The translations under genes and the position numbers were made by a program. From contig CANCCJ010000013.1 of the NCBI GenBank assembly GCA_947374535.1, positions 1 to 46,624 on the forward strand: a stretch of DNA of 46,624 nt, in the 5' to 3' direction. How positions within the stretch are numbered: the stretch's first letter is position 1; each line of letters opens with the position of its first letter. The stretch comes from Comamonadaceae bacterium (GTDB lineage: Bacteria > Pseudomonadota > Gammaproteobacteria > Burkholderiales > Burkholderiaceae). Below the pieces are notes generated by a model. The model was not told the origin of the DNA and did no database searches. It saw only the letters and a program-made list of their open reading frames with translations. Shown here piece by piece: positions 17,327 to 26,359 of this stretch.

Positions 17327-18126
17327 TGACCACTTCGTTCGTCCACATCGATTGGCAGGGGCGTTCGGTACGCATTGAGCATCAATGGCTCAACGCGCAC
17401 TTACGCGAAGCGCCGCTGATGGTTTTTTTGCATGAAGGCTTGGGCTCGCTCGCCATGTGGCGCGACTACCCCCAGCAGTTGTGCGATGCACTCGGTGTGC
17501 GCGGCTTCGTGTACTCGCGTCCGGGCTACGGCCAGTCCACGCCAAGGGATGCAGACGAGCACTGGGCCCCCGACTTCATGCACCGCCAGGCTCATGAGGT
17601 CTTGCCCGCGTTACTCAAGGCCTTGAATGTGCAAGAAGCACCTTGGCTGTTTGGTCACAGCGATGGCGGCTCGATAGCGCTGCTGTACGCAACGCGTCAC
17701 GCCACCGCTGGTGTGATCGTGTTGGCACCCCACATCAAGGTGGAAGACATATCAGTCAAAAGCATAGCAACAGCCAAAGAGACCTATGAAAACACCGATT
17801 TACGTCAGCGCCTATCTCGCTACCATCTCGATGTTGACTCTGCATTTTGGGGATGGAATCGTATTTGGTTAGCCCCAGAATTTCGTAACTGGTCAATCGA
17901 ACACGAACTCTCTTCCATCACCTGCCCTGTCTTGGCAATTCAGGGCATCCATGACGAATATGGAACGCTGGCACAAATACGCGACATTCAACGGCATGTG
18001 CCACAGACACAACTGCTCGAACTTGAAAATTGTGGTCACTCACCCCACCGAGATCAGGCACCCACCCTCACCCAAACGTGCATGGCCTTTTTCAACACAC
18101 ATCTTTCACTCACCCCGCAAACTTAA
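17326..18126 (+). CDS. Alpha/beta hydrolase
   Basis: 266 residues of the alpha/beta hydrolase fold. Oxyanion segment FLHEGLGS (34-41), nucleophile elbow GHSDGG (Ser112), acid near IHDEYGT and His in NCGHSPHRD. No signal peptide. Its ATG overlaps the ligase stop by one base, so it is translationally coupled. Similar genes recur next to benzoate-CoA ligase in box clusters. It may hydrolyse a CoA thioester that accumulates, or a lactone by-product; the substrate cannot be read from sequence. Confidence 0.85.
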   Translation: MTTSFVHIDWQGRSVRIEHQWLNAHLREAPLMVFLHEGLGSLAMWRDYPQQLCDALGVRGFVYSRPGYGQSTPRDADEHWAPDFMHRQAHEVLPALLKALNVQEAPWLFGHSDGGSIALLYATRHATAGVIVLAPHIKVEDISVKSIATAKETYENTDLRQRLSRYHLDVDSAFWGWNRIWLAPEFRNWSIEHELSSITCPVLAIQGIHDEYGTLAQIRDIQRHVPQTQLLELENCGHSPHRDQAPTLTQTCMAFFNTHLSLTPQT

Positions 18127-18145
18127 AAACACACTGGAGACAACC

Positions 18146-19315
18146 ATGAAAAAAAGAAACGTTCTGATTTCTGCCGCCGCACTGGCACTGATGGCAACCA
18201 CCAATGCCACTTGGGCACAAGCACAACCCAAACTCAAAGTCGGATTCATGCTGCCCGCCACTGGTACGTTTGCATCACTGGGTACGGCCATCGACAACGG
18301 ATTCCGTTTGTACGTGGCTGAGCAAGGCGGCAAGATTGCTGGCCGTGAAGTGGAATATGTGCGTGTAGATGACGAAAGCGATCCATCCAAAGCCACGGAC
18401 AACGTGAACAAACTCATCAAACGCGACAACGTCGACGTCATCGTGGGCACCGTGCACAGCGGCGTGGCCATGGCCATGGCCAAGGCTGCAAAAGAATCTG
18501 GCACTTTATTGATCGTGCCAAACGCAGGTGCTGCCGCCGTCACAGGCCCCATGTGCGCGCCCAACATCTTCCGATCTAGCTTTAGCAACTGGCAACCGGG
18601 GTACGCCATGGGCGAAGTCGCTGCCAAAAAAGGCCATAAAAAAATCGTCACCATCACTTGGAAATATGCGGCCGGTGACGAAGCTGTCAAAGGCTTCAAA
18701 GACGGCTTTGAAAAGAGCGGCGGATCTGTGGTGAAAGAGCTCAGCCTACCCTTCCCCAACGTGGAGTTCCAAGCGCTGTTGACCGAAATTGCAGCCGCCA
18801 AACCAGATGCCGTGTTCACCTTCTTTGCAGGTGGCGGTGCTGTGAAATTTGTCAAAGATTACTCAGCAGCAGGCCTAAAGAAAACCATTCCCTTATACGG
18901 CTCAGGCTTCTTGACAGACGGAACCCTCGAAGCACAAGGCGCCGATGCCGATGGTTTGTTGACCACCCTGCACTACGCCGACAACCTCAACACCAAGCGT
19001 GACCAAAGCTTCCGCTTGGCCTATGCCAAAACCTACAAACTCCAACCTGACGTCTATGCCGTACAAGGCTATGACGCAGGCCAAATGTTGGGCATTGGTT
19101 TGAACGCCACCAAAGGTGACGCGAAAAACATCCAAGGTTTTGCGCAAGCCGTGCGTTCTGCCAAGATCGACAGCCCACGCGGACCATTCACCATCTCAAA
19201 GAGCCATAACCCCGTGCAAGACATTTACTTGCGCAAAGTGGTGGGCAAAGAAAACGTGGTGGAAGGCATTGCCTCTAAAGCTTTGGCTGACCCAGGCCTA
19301 GGCTGCAAGATGTAA
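18146..19315 (+). CDS. LIV-type ABC transporter substrate-binding protein (likely benzoate)
   Basis: Periplasmic binding protein of a branched-chain-amino-acid-type (HAAT) importer. 389 residues from the ATG at 18146, which follows GGAGA; a longer frame starts inside the hydrolase gene. Signal peptide MKKRNVLISAAALALMATTN with cleavage after ATWA (21-24). The mature part has LKVGFMLPATGTFASLG, VRVDDESDPSKATDNVNKLI and QGYDAGQML, as in Peripla_BP_6 proteins. Placed inside the benzoate operon 19 bp after the hydrolase; benzoate or a related aromatic acid is the likely ligand by context. Confidence 0.9.
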   Translation: MKKRNVLISAAALALMATTNATWAQAQPKLKVGFMLPATGTFASLGTAIDNGFRLYVAEQGGKIAGREVEYVRVDDESDPSKATDNVNKLIKRDNVDVIVGTVHSGVAMAMAKAAKESGTLLIVPNAGAAAVTGPMCAPNIFRSSFSNWQPGYAMGEVAAKKGHKKIVTITWKYAAGDEAVKGFKDGFEKSGGSVVKELSLPFPNVEFQALLTEIAAAKPDAVFTFFAGGGAVKFVKDYSAAGLKKTIPLYGSGFLTDGTLEAQGADADGLLTTLHYADNLNTKRDQSFRLAYAKTYKLQPDVYAVQGYDAGQMLGIGLNATKGDAKNIQGFAQAVRSAKIDSPRGPFTISKSHNPVQDIYLRKVVGKENVVEGIASKALADPGLGCKM

Positions 19316-19327
19316 GCAGACCCGTTA

Positions 19328-20206
19328 ATGGACTTTGCTACTTTTCTCATCCAGTGTCTCAACGCAGTCCAATACGGACTGCTGTTGTTCCTGGTCGCTT
19401 CCGGCCTAACCCTGATCTTCGGAATCATGGGCGTCATCAACTTGGCGCACGGCAGCTTCTACATGATCGGGGCCTACATGGCCTATGCCCTAGCACCCGC
19501 TGTGTCGGCCAGCTTAGGGGGTGAGTTTTTCAGCACCCTTGCTGTCGGTCTGGTGCTGTCGGTCATCCTCGGCTATGTGCTGGAGTGGGCTTTCTTTAGC
19601 TACCTTTACGAGCGCGAGCATTTGCAACAAGTGCTCATGACCTACGGCTTGATCTTGGTCTTTGAAGAATTGCGCAGCATGCTCGTAGGTGACGATGTGC
19701 ATGGCGTCACAGTGCCTGAATGGCTCAATGGGGCCTTCGCTCTGAATGAGGTGATGACTTACCCCGTCTATCGCCTCTTCATGAGTGGCGTATGTTTGCT
19801 GCTGGCTGTGGCCATGTGGTTTGTGTTCACGCGCACGCGCCTTGGCATGATGATTCGCGCTGGCACCTCCAACCGCGAAATGGTGCAAAGCCTCGGCATC
19901 GACATCACCTTGCTCTACCGCATCGTGTTTGCCATTGGCGTGGCACTGGCCGTGTTCGCCGGAATGATCGCAGCGCCTGTGTCGAGCGTTTATCCCGGCA
20001 TGGGCAACTCGGTGCTCATCATCTGTTTTGTGGTGGTGGTGATTGGTGGCATTGGCTCCATCAAAGGCGCGCTGTTAGCCGCGTTGTTGATTGGCTTGGC
20101 CGACACCTTTGGCAAAGTACTACTGCCCCAAGCAGCAGGCGTGCTGGTGTATGTGCTGATGGCGCTCATCTTGCTGTGGCGCCCAAATGGTTTATTCAAG
20201 GACTGA
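19328..20206 (+). CDS. livH: LIV-type ABC permease (LivH)
   Basis: 292 residues, highly hydrophobic with about eight membrane segments. FGIMGVINLAHGSFYMIGAY (36-55) and the C-terminal GGIGSIKGALLAALLIG loop are hallmarks of LivH. It forms the channel with the next permease. It lies 12 bp after the binding-protein gene in the benzoate operon and ends just before the livM start. Confidence 0.92.
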   Translation: MDFATFLIQCLNAVQYGLLLFLVASGLTLIFGIMGVINLAHGSFYMIGAYMAYALAPAVSASLGGEFFSTLAVGLVLSVILGYVLEWAFFSYLYEREHLQQVLMTYGLILVFEELRSMLVGDDVHGVTVPEWLNGAFALNEVMTYPVYRLFMSGVCLLLAVAMWFVFTRTRLGMMIRAGTSNREMVQSLGIDITLLYRIVFAIGVALAVFAGMIAAPVSSVYPGMGNSVLIICFVVVVIGGIGSIKGALLAALLIGLADTFGKVLLPQAAGVLVYVLMALILLWRPNGLFKD

Positions 20207-20216
20207 GATTCAACTC

Positions 20217-21215
20217 ATGCGCTATCCCTCTTCGTTTGTCCTTGCTGTGTTTGGTTTGCTTGCCTTGTGGCCCATGGTCACAGGCTCTTATGGCACCGAC
20301 TTGGTGGCCAAGATCATGATCTACGCCCTGCTGGCTTTGAGCCTTGAGCTCTTGGTGGGCAGCACTGGCTTGGTGTGTTTTGGTCAAGCAGCGTTTTTTG
20401 GCATTGGTGCGTATGTCGCTGTGCTGCTCTCACCCACCGATGGCAGCACGCCTTCGCTATGGCTGTCGTTGCTCAGTGCGATTGTCTTTGCTGCGGCCTA
20501 TGCCTTAGCAGTGGGTGCGCTGTCTCTGCGCACGCAAGGTGTTTACTTCATCATGGTCACGCTGGCCTTTTCGCAAATGGCCTATTACGTGGTGCATGAC
20601 ACGCCACTGGGCGGTGGCACCGACGGCATTTATCTGTCCGTCAAACCCACGTGGGGCTGGGTCGATTTAGACAAACCCACACACATGTACGGCATGATTT
20701 GGCTAAGCCTGCTGCTGGGATTTTTGTTTCTGTCACAACTGCTACGCTCACCGTTTGGCAGAGCCATTTCAGGTATTCGCGTGAATGAACAGCGGATGAA
20801 AGCCACTGGCTTCTCTGTCTACCCCTACAAACTGGCAGCCTTCACTTTGTCAGGTGCAGTTGCAGGTTGGGCAGGTTATTTGTTCGCCATCAAAGACGGT
20901 TTCGTCAATCCTGAATTGCTCAGTTGGCACCTCAGTGGATCTGTGTTGGTGATGATTATTTTGGGCGGCTTAGGCCACATGCGTGGCGCATTGCTTGGCG
21001 CATTTGCATTTGCCTTATTGCAAGAATTGTTTCAATCCGAAGCAGTGTTTGGCAGCTACGCCAAACACTGGCATTTGGGCTTGGGTCTGACCATCATGGC
21101 GTGTGTCGCCTTCATGCCGCATGGTTTGGTGGCTCTGCCTGCACAACTGCGTGAAAGGCTTTCAGGCAGCAGTGGGGCCAAAGCATCGCCCGCCACACTG
21201 GAGGAGAACGCATGA
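20217..21215 (+). CDS. livM: LIV-type ABC permease (LivM)
   Basis: 332 residues with about nine membrane segments. GSTGLVCFGQAAFFGIGAY and LRTQGVYFIMVTLAFSQM are LivM signatures, as is ILGGLGHMRGALLGAFAF. The ATG at 20217 gives a normal N-terminus; an upstream start at 20187 would overlap livH. It ends with ATGA overlap into the ATPase gene, so the two are coupled. Confidence 0.92.
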   Translation: MRYPSSFVLAVFGLLALWPMVTGSYGTDLVAKIMIYALLALSLELLVGSTGLVCFGQAAFFGIGAYVAVLLSPTDGSTPSLWLSLLSAIVFAAAYALAVGALSLRTQGVYFIMVTLAFSQMAYYVVHDTPLGGGTDGIYLSVKPTWGWVDLDKPTHMYGMIWLSLLLGFLFLSQLLRSPFGRAISGIRVNEQRMKATGFSVYPYKLAAFTLSGAVAGWAGYLFAIKDGFVNPELLSWHLSGSVLVMIILGGLGHMRGALLGAFAFALLQELFQSEAVFGSYAKHWHLGLGLTIMACVAFMPHGLVALPAQLRERLSGSSGAKASPATLEENA

Positions 21216-21961
21216 CCAGCGACGTTCTCTTACGCGGCATCAAACTCACCCGTCGCTGGGGTGGTTTGGTGGCAGTCAACGATGTGTCGATTTCGCTCAC
21301 ACGCGGCAGCGTCCACGCAGTCATTGGCACCAATGGCGCGGGTAAATCCACGCTGATCAATTTACTCTCCGGCGAGTTCCCGCCTTCATCTGGTCAAGTT
21401 GAATTGCTCGGCCAAGATGTGTCGCACTGGTCGCAATCGCGCCGTGCGCGAGCAGGCTTGGGTCGCAGCTACCAACGCAACACCATCTTCCCCAGCTTCA
21501 CAGTGTTAGAAAACTGTCGCCTCTCTGCACAGGCCCAGCACCAACAAGCTTGGTCGTTTTGGCGCAATGCCGAGGCAGAAGCCACCACCCGCTGCATTGC
21601 ACACGAGGTTGCCACCCGCGTCGGCTTGGGCGATGCGCTCGATCGTCAAGCAGGGTTTCTAAGCCATGGCCAAAAGCGTCAACTTGAAATTGCCATGTGC
21701 TTGGCCACTGCACCGCAAGTGCTGTTGCTGGACGAACCTCTGGCAGGCATGGGCGCGGAAGAAACCGAGCGAATGCTCACTCTGCTGCAAGAGCTCAAGC
21801 AAGACCATGCTATTTTGTTGGTCGAGCACGATATGGATGCGGTGTTTCGCATTGCCGACCTCATCACGGTAATGGTCAACGGCATGGTAATTGCCACCGG
21901 CACACCCGACGAAGTGCGCAACAACCCCGACGTGCGCACCGCTTACTTGGGAGACCACTGA
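21212..21961 (+). CDS. livG: LIV-type ABC ATPase (LivG)
   Basis: 249 residues. Walker A GTNGAGKST, signature LSHGQKRQLEIAM, Walker B VLLLDEPLAGMG and H-loop LLVEHDMDAVF are all intact. It energises the benzoate-operon importer together with the following LivF. Starts in an ATGA overlap with livM; its stop overlaps the livF start by one base. Confidence 0.94.
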   Translation: MTSDVLLRGIKLTRRWGGLVAVNDVSISLTRGSVHAVIGTNGAGKSTLINLLSGEFPPSSGQVELLGQDVSHWSQSRRARAGLGRSYQRNTIFPSFTVLENCRLSAQAQHQQAWSFWRNAEAEATTRCIAHEVATRVGLGDALDRQAGFLSHGQKRQLEIAMCLATAPQVLLLDEPLAGMGAEETERMLTLLQELKQDHAILLVEHDMDAVFRIADLITVMVNGMVIATGTPDEVRNNPDVRTAYLGDH

Positions 21962-22680
21962 TGTCTGTCAACTCTGAAATCATTTTGCAAGCCCAAGACA
22001 TTCACGCGTGGTATGACAGCAGCCATGTGTTGCACGGCGTGACCCTCGATATTCGCAAAGGCGAAACCGTGGGTCTGCTGGGGCGCAACGGCATGGGCAA
22101 AAGCACACTCATTCGCAGCTTGTTGGGTCATGTGCAACAACGCGACGGCCACATCAGTTTATTTGGCCACGACATTTCCAAGGCACGTCCGCACGAAGTG
22201 TCCCGCCAAGGCGTGGCTTATGTCCCCGAAGGTCGCGGCGTGTTTGGCAACCTGACCGTGCGCGAAAATTTGGTCATGGCTTCGCGCCCAGGCCGTGATG
22301 ACCGCAACGACTGGACGCTTCAACGCGTGCTGCACACCTTCCCTCGTTTGGCTGAGCGATTGACCAATTTGGGCAGCCAACTGTCGGGCGGCGAACAGCA
22401 AATGCTCTCCATCGGACGCGCCTTGATGACGCACCCAGACCTCATCATCTTGGACGAAGCCACCGAAGGTTTGGCCCCGCTCATCGTCACCGAAATTTGG
22501 CGCGTGATTGACGATATCAAGGCCAGCGGCATGGCTGTGCTGATCGTCGACCGCGATTGGCACAAAGTGCTGTCACGCAGCAACCGTGCTTTGGTTTTAC
22601 AAAAAGGTTTGGTGGTGCTGCACGGCGATGCCCAAGACTTGTTGCAAGACCCCGATCTACCCAATTATCTAGGCGTGTGA
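21961..22680 (+). CDS. livF: LIV-type ABC ATPase (LivF)
   Basis: 239 residues from the ATG at 21961, where TGATG couples it to livG; the frame is open further upstream inside livG. Walker A GRNGMGKSTLIRSLLG is intact (contrast with the second LivF at 32707). Signature QLSGGEQQMLSIGRAL and Walker B LIILDEATEGLAP follow. The H-loop reads VLIVDRDWHKV, as LivF proteins often deviate there. Last transporter gene of the operon. Confidence 0.94.
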   Translation: MSVNSEIILQAQDIHAWYDSSHVLHGVTLDIRKGETVGLLGRNGMGKSTLIRSLLGHVQQRDGHISLFGHDISKARPHEVSRQGVAYVPEGRGVFGNLTVRENLVMASRPGRDDRNDWTLQRVLHTFPRLAERLTNLGSQLSGGEQQMLSIGRALMTHPDLIILDEATEGLAPLIVTEIWRVIDDIKASGMAVLIVDRDWHKVLSRSNRALVLQKGLVVLHGDAQDLLQDPDLPNYLGV

Positions 22681-22686
22681 TTTGAC

Positions 22687-23742
22687 ATGAAAGCGATTTT
22701 CATCGACGGCCACGGCGGTAACGAAGTGGTGCAAGTGGGCGAGCGCCCCATGCCCCAAAGGCAGGCAGGCGAAGTATTGCTTCGCATGCAAGCGAGCACG
22801 CTCAACCAAGTCGACCTTTACATGCGCAACAGCGGTGTGGGCATTACCCACCAGTTGCCACAAACCATGGGTATCGAGGGCTTTGGGCATGTCGCCGAGT
22901 GCGATGCTGATAGCGGATTCAAGGTGGGTGATGCGGTGGTGGTTCACCCCAGCATCAGCTGCGGTCAATGTGAGTTTTGCCAGCGCGGTGATGATGTGCT
23001 GTGCACCCGCATTTCCTTCATCGGCGAACACCGCGATGGCGCGTGGTCAGAGTACCTCGCCGTGCCTGCACGCAACGTGTTGCGCGCGCCGAGCTACCTC
23101 ACAGCCGTCGAAGCTGCCTCCTTGGCGGTGACGCACCTTACTGCATGGCGCATGCTTGTCACACAAGGACAACTCAAAACAGGACAAACCGTGCTGGTGT
23201 TTGGCATTGGTGGCGGCGTGTCTGTGGCAGCCTTGCAATTGGCCAAGGCCATGGGTGCAAGCGTTATCGTCACATCACGCCATACACACAAGCTTGAACG
23301 CGCCAGAGACATGGGTGCCGAGCTAGGCATTCATACTCCCACCGAAGACGTGGTGAAAAGCGTCATGGCCTTCACCGGAAAACGTGGCGTAGACTTGGTG
23401 ATTGAAAACGTCGGCGAAGCCGTGTGGGGTGACGCCATGAAGTCGCTCGTGCGCGGTGGTCGTTTGGTGACCTGTGGCGCAACTAGCGGAGATCAACCAC
23501 GAGCCGACTTACGCCGCATCTTCATTCGTCAACTACAAATTTTTGGTTCTACCTTGGGCAACTTGCGAGAGTTCAAAGACTTGTTGGTATTTTGTGAGCA
23601 ACACCAAATTCGCCCCGTGATTGACCGTGTGTTCCCCATGGACCAAGTACACGGAGCTTTGGATGCGATGTCGCGTGCTGAGCAGTTTGGAAAGATGTGC
23701 TTGGATTTGAGCAGTAAAACGACGCATACCGTGCTGAATTAG
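22687..23742 (+). CDS. Medium-chain zinc-binding alcohol dehydrogenase/quinone oxidoreductase family
   Basis: 351 residues of the MDR superfamily. Structural-zinc Cys92, 95, 98 and 106 are present (CGQCEFCQRGDDVLC). The usual catalytic-zinc Cys near residue 40 is Asn (STLNQVDLY), so it may lack catalytic zinc. The nucleotide fold is VFGIGGGVSVAALQLA. It lies 6 bp after livF and ends the benzoate operon. Possible jobs are oxidation of an aromatic alcohol or reduction of an enone by-product; substrate unknown. A hairpin terminator at 23857 serves the convergent gene and perhaps this one. Confidence 0.85.
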   Translation: MKAIFIDGHGGNEVVQVGERPMPQRQAGEVLLRMQASTLNQVDLYMRNSGVGITHQLPQTMGIEGFGHVAECDADSGFKVGDAVVVHPSISCGQCEFCQRGDDVLCTRISFIGEHRDGAWSEYLAVPARNVLRAPSYLTAVEAASLAVTHLTAWRMLVTQGQLKTGQTVLVFGIGGGVSVAALQLAKAMGASVIVTSRHTHKLERARDMGAELGIHTPTEDVVKSVMAFTGKRGVDLVIENVGEAVWGDAMKSLVRGGRLVTCGATSGDQPRADLRRIFIRQLQIFGSTLGNLREFKDLLVFCEQHQIRPVIDRVFPMDQVHGALDAMSRAEQFGKMCLDLSSKTTHTVLN

Positions 23743-23851
23743 GCTCAATCAGTCTTGATCCGCCCTAACATAGCTCGGAAATAAAAACGCCCTAGAGACC
23801 CCAAAGGTCGCTAGGTAGGAAATTTGATTGTCATTAAATTTCAACTTAAAG

Positions 23852-23883
23852 AAAAAGAGGAAGACACATTTTGTGCCTTCCTC
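23852..23883 (-). terminator. Terminator after the outer-membrane protein gene
   Basis: On the minus strand GAGGAAG/CTTCCTC (with one mismatch then CACA/TGTG) forms a stem followed by TTTTTC. It sits 27 bp after the stop at 23910, between convergent operons. The remaining bases of 23743-23909 show no gene. Confidence 0.8.
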
Positions 23884-23909
23884 AACCTATTCAAACCAAA
23901 AATCAAACT

Positions 23910-24794
23910 TTACAAAGGTTTGATGAATGTAAAGCGTAGAGTGTTGCCTTTCAAATCATTGGTTGATGATTCGGTGTAGTAAGCAGCCTTCATCATCATG
24001 CCTAACGATTGAAGTGGCGTGCTGTACTCCATACCAATACCCGTCTTACCTGCACGATTAGTAGTGGATGTAGGACCCGAATCATCTGAGAGTTGCTTCT
24101 GCTGGTAGCCGACAACGCCCAGTGTGTAGCCACCAAAATTCTTGCCCAAGCCCCATTCAGTTGTGAATCCGTCACCTGCTTTGTAGCCTGAGCGTGGCCC
24201 GGAACTAATGGAACCATTCGTCTCGTATCGATTCAACACGGATAGGCTCCAAGTTTTTTTGTCATCAAAGTGGTAAACGCCGCCAAAGGTGTACATATTT
24301 GACTTAAAGCCTTTACCAACGCTGGCATCATTTGTACCGTCGTAGTGTCCCGAATCGACCCAAACACCAGCGGCACCAACTGCATCCCAGTTGCTACCAT
24401 GCCAAGAAAGAATTAACGGTCCAACATATACATCACCAACACCACGATCGCTGTTACTGGCGTGTCCAATGCCTGTCAAACTTGCTTTAATTTCTCCGTA
24501 CACGGGAACAATAACCTCTGCGCCGTAATCGGCACCAAGCACTTTTGTATTTGAAATCCAGGCAAAACGGTTTGCGAGAACAGTAACTTTCACACTGTTG
24601 TTACCTGGCGCACCTTGCAGACTATTTGCCTTGTAGTTGACCAAGTAGCCAAGATAGTAGGTGCCAGGTGGCGGCGCACTTGCTGCCGCAACGCCCTCGG
24701 CTCCTGGGGCATAGTGACCGCCCGCCCAAGCAAAGCTTGAAGTAAGTGCTACAGCACCAAGCATGGATTTCAGTAATGGTTTCATTTTTGTCAT
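23910..24794 (-). CDS. Outer-membrane channel of the MetA-pathway (SphA-like) family
   Basis: 294 residues, signal peptide with cleavage after AWA (22-24), and alternating hydrophobic strands ending in aromatic FIKPL, as for an outer-membrane beta-barrel. It fits the 'putative MetA-pathway of phenol degradation' family, found beside aromatic and terpenoid pathways and thought to admit hydrophobic substrates. AGGAG precedes the ATG at 24794; a second ATG follows three codons later. It is the last gene of the GMC oxidoreductase/aldehyde dehydrogenase operon, 49 bp after the latter. Confidence 0.8.
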   Translation of the reverse strand: MTKMKPLLKSMLGAVALTSSFAWAGGHYAPGAEGVAAASAPPPGTYYLGYLVNYKANSLQGAPGNNSVKVTVLANRFAWISNTKVLGADYGAEVIVPVYGEIKASLTGIGHASNSDRGVGDVYVGPLILSWHGSNWDAVGAAGVWVDSGHYDGTNDASVGKGFKSNMYTFGGVYHFDDKKTWSLSVLNRYETNGSISSGPRSGYKAGDGFTTEWGLGKNFGGYTLGVVGYQQKQLSDDSGPTSTTNRAGKTGIGMEYSTPLQSLGMMMKAAYYTESSTNDLKGNTLRFTFIKPL

Positions 24795-24843
24795 TTAAAT
24801 CTCCTGTGTTTTCTTTGGTAGAGGGTTATTCAGATACATCGCA

Positions 24844-26301
24844 TCAGAATGGGTACTGCTGAACATGTGGCTCAATGGTCAACCACTTAAGTTCAGTGAA
24901 TTCGTCAATCACAGCGCGGCCATCAAAGCGACCGTAACCACTGCCTTTAGTTCCACCGTAAGGCGCTTGAGCTTCGTTTTGAACGGTGGCCCCGTTCACA
25001 TGGACGGAGCCATACTCAAGTTCCATGGCAACAGCAAGTGCGCGAGTCACATCGCGACCGAATACGCCCGACGACAATCCATATGCGCTGTCATTTGCGA
25101 CTTCAATTGCTTCATCTGTGGACTTGATGCGAACGACGACGGTGATAGGACCGAAAGTTTCTTCGTCATAAATTTGCATGCTTGAATTCACATGATCCAA
25201 AATCGTTGCGGGCATCACTGCACCATCGGCTACACCGCCACAAACAATCTTGGCACCTTTTTTCAAAGCGTCAGCAATCATGTCATTGATACGCGCGCCT
25301 GAAGATGGATTAATCATTGGGCCAATGATGCAACCTGGGTTAGCTGATGGATCGGCCATCTGCAACTCCTTCGCCCTTGCAGCGAATTTGGCAACAAACT
25401 CATCTGCAACTTTTTCGTCAACGATCAAACGTTCTGTCGACATACAGATTTGACCTTGATACAAGAATGAACCAAAGACGGCAGCCTTCACGGCTTCATC
25501 CACATTAGCGTCATCTAAAATGAGTAATGGCGACTTGCCGCCTAATTCCAACAAACAACGCTTGACATGCTTTGCCGCTTTTTCAGCAATGATTCGACCA
25601 ACGCGTGTTGAACCAGTGAAGTTGATACGACGAATAGCTTTATGCGCAATCAATACATCAACAACGTCAGGCGCTGTTTCAGGTGAGTTGCTGAGGTAGT
25701 TCAAAACACCAGGCGGGAATCCAGCTTCAACCAACGCCTCTGCAACCAATGCATGTGTTTTCGGACTAACCTCTGATCCTCGAAATACGACGGTGTTGCC
25801 ACAAACAATTGGATATGCAATTGCACGAGCAGCTAAGACAACGGTTCCATTCCAAGGCACGATGCTCAAAATGACGCCCACGGGTTGACGAAGAGTCATT
25901 GATAAAGCACCAGGCTTATCTGTAGGGATCGTCTCGCCTTGAATCTGTGTCGCGAGTGCGGCAGCTTCACGGAATACGTTTGCAGCAAGATGCACGTTAA
26001 AGCCTGCCCACAAAGCTGAAGCTCCCACCTCAGCCGCCATCACCTCAATAAATTGAGGTGTTTTGGACTCAAGAATGTCAGCCGCTTTCAACAGCAAACG
26101 ACGACGCTCACTCGGAGCAGATCGCTTCCAAGACTTGAATGCTTCATGTGATGAAACAGCCGCTAAATCAGCGTCAACAACGCCTGCTGCTGCAGATTGT
26201 GTGACCAATTGCTTGGTGACTGGGTGGTGACGTTCAAATTTAGCGCCTTTGTTGGCATCGATCCATTTGTTATCGATAAGAATTTGCGATTGCAATGACA
26301 T
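24844..26301 (-). CDS. nahF: Salicylaldehyde dehydrogenase-like aldehyde dehydrogenase
   Basis: Oxidises an aromatic aldehyde to the acid with NAD+. 485 residues from the ATG at 26301 (MSLQSQILIDNKWIDANKGA), preceded by AAAGGAAA. Catalytic Glu252 (LLELGGKSP) and Cys286 (GQICMSTERL) are present. Segments such as EVGASALWAGFNVH, QIQGETIPTDK, SIVPWNGT and the C-terminus EFTELKWLTIEPHVQQYPF closely resemble NahF of the naphthalene pathway, recalled from memory. Lying between a GMC alcohol oxidoreductase and an outer-membrane channel, next to a salicylate pathway, it most likely makes salicylate. Benzaldehyde or vanillin are alternative substrates. Confidence 0.88.
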   Translation of the reverse strand: MSLQSQILIDNKWIDANKGAKFERHHPVTKQLVTQSAAAGVVDADLAAVSSHEAFKSWKRSAPSERRRLLLKAADILESKTPQFIEVMAAEVGASALWAGFNVHLAANVFREAAALATQIQGETIPTDKPGALSMTLRQPVGVILSIVPWNGTVVLAARAIAYPIVCGNTVVFRGSEVSPKTHALVAEALVEAGFPPGVLNYLSNSPETAPDVVDVLIAHKAIRRINFTGSTRVGRIIAEKAAKHVKRCLLELGGKSPLLILDDANVDEAVKAAVFGSFLYQGQICMSTERLIVDEKVADEFVAKFAARAKELQMADPSANPGCIIGPMINPSSGARINDMIADALKKGAKIVCGGVADGAVMPATILDHVNSSMQIYDEETFGPITVVVRIKSTDEAIEVANDSAYGLSSGVFGRDVTRALAVAMELEYGSVHVNGATVQNEAQAPYGGTKGSGYGRFDGRAVIDEFTELKWLTIEPHVQQYPF

Positions 26302-26359
26302 GGGAATATTTCCTTTGATTGATTGAAAAAATTGGTTAATAAAACTGAGCATTGATACT

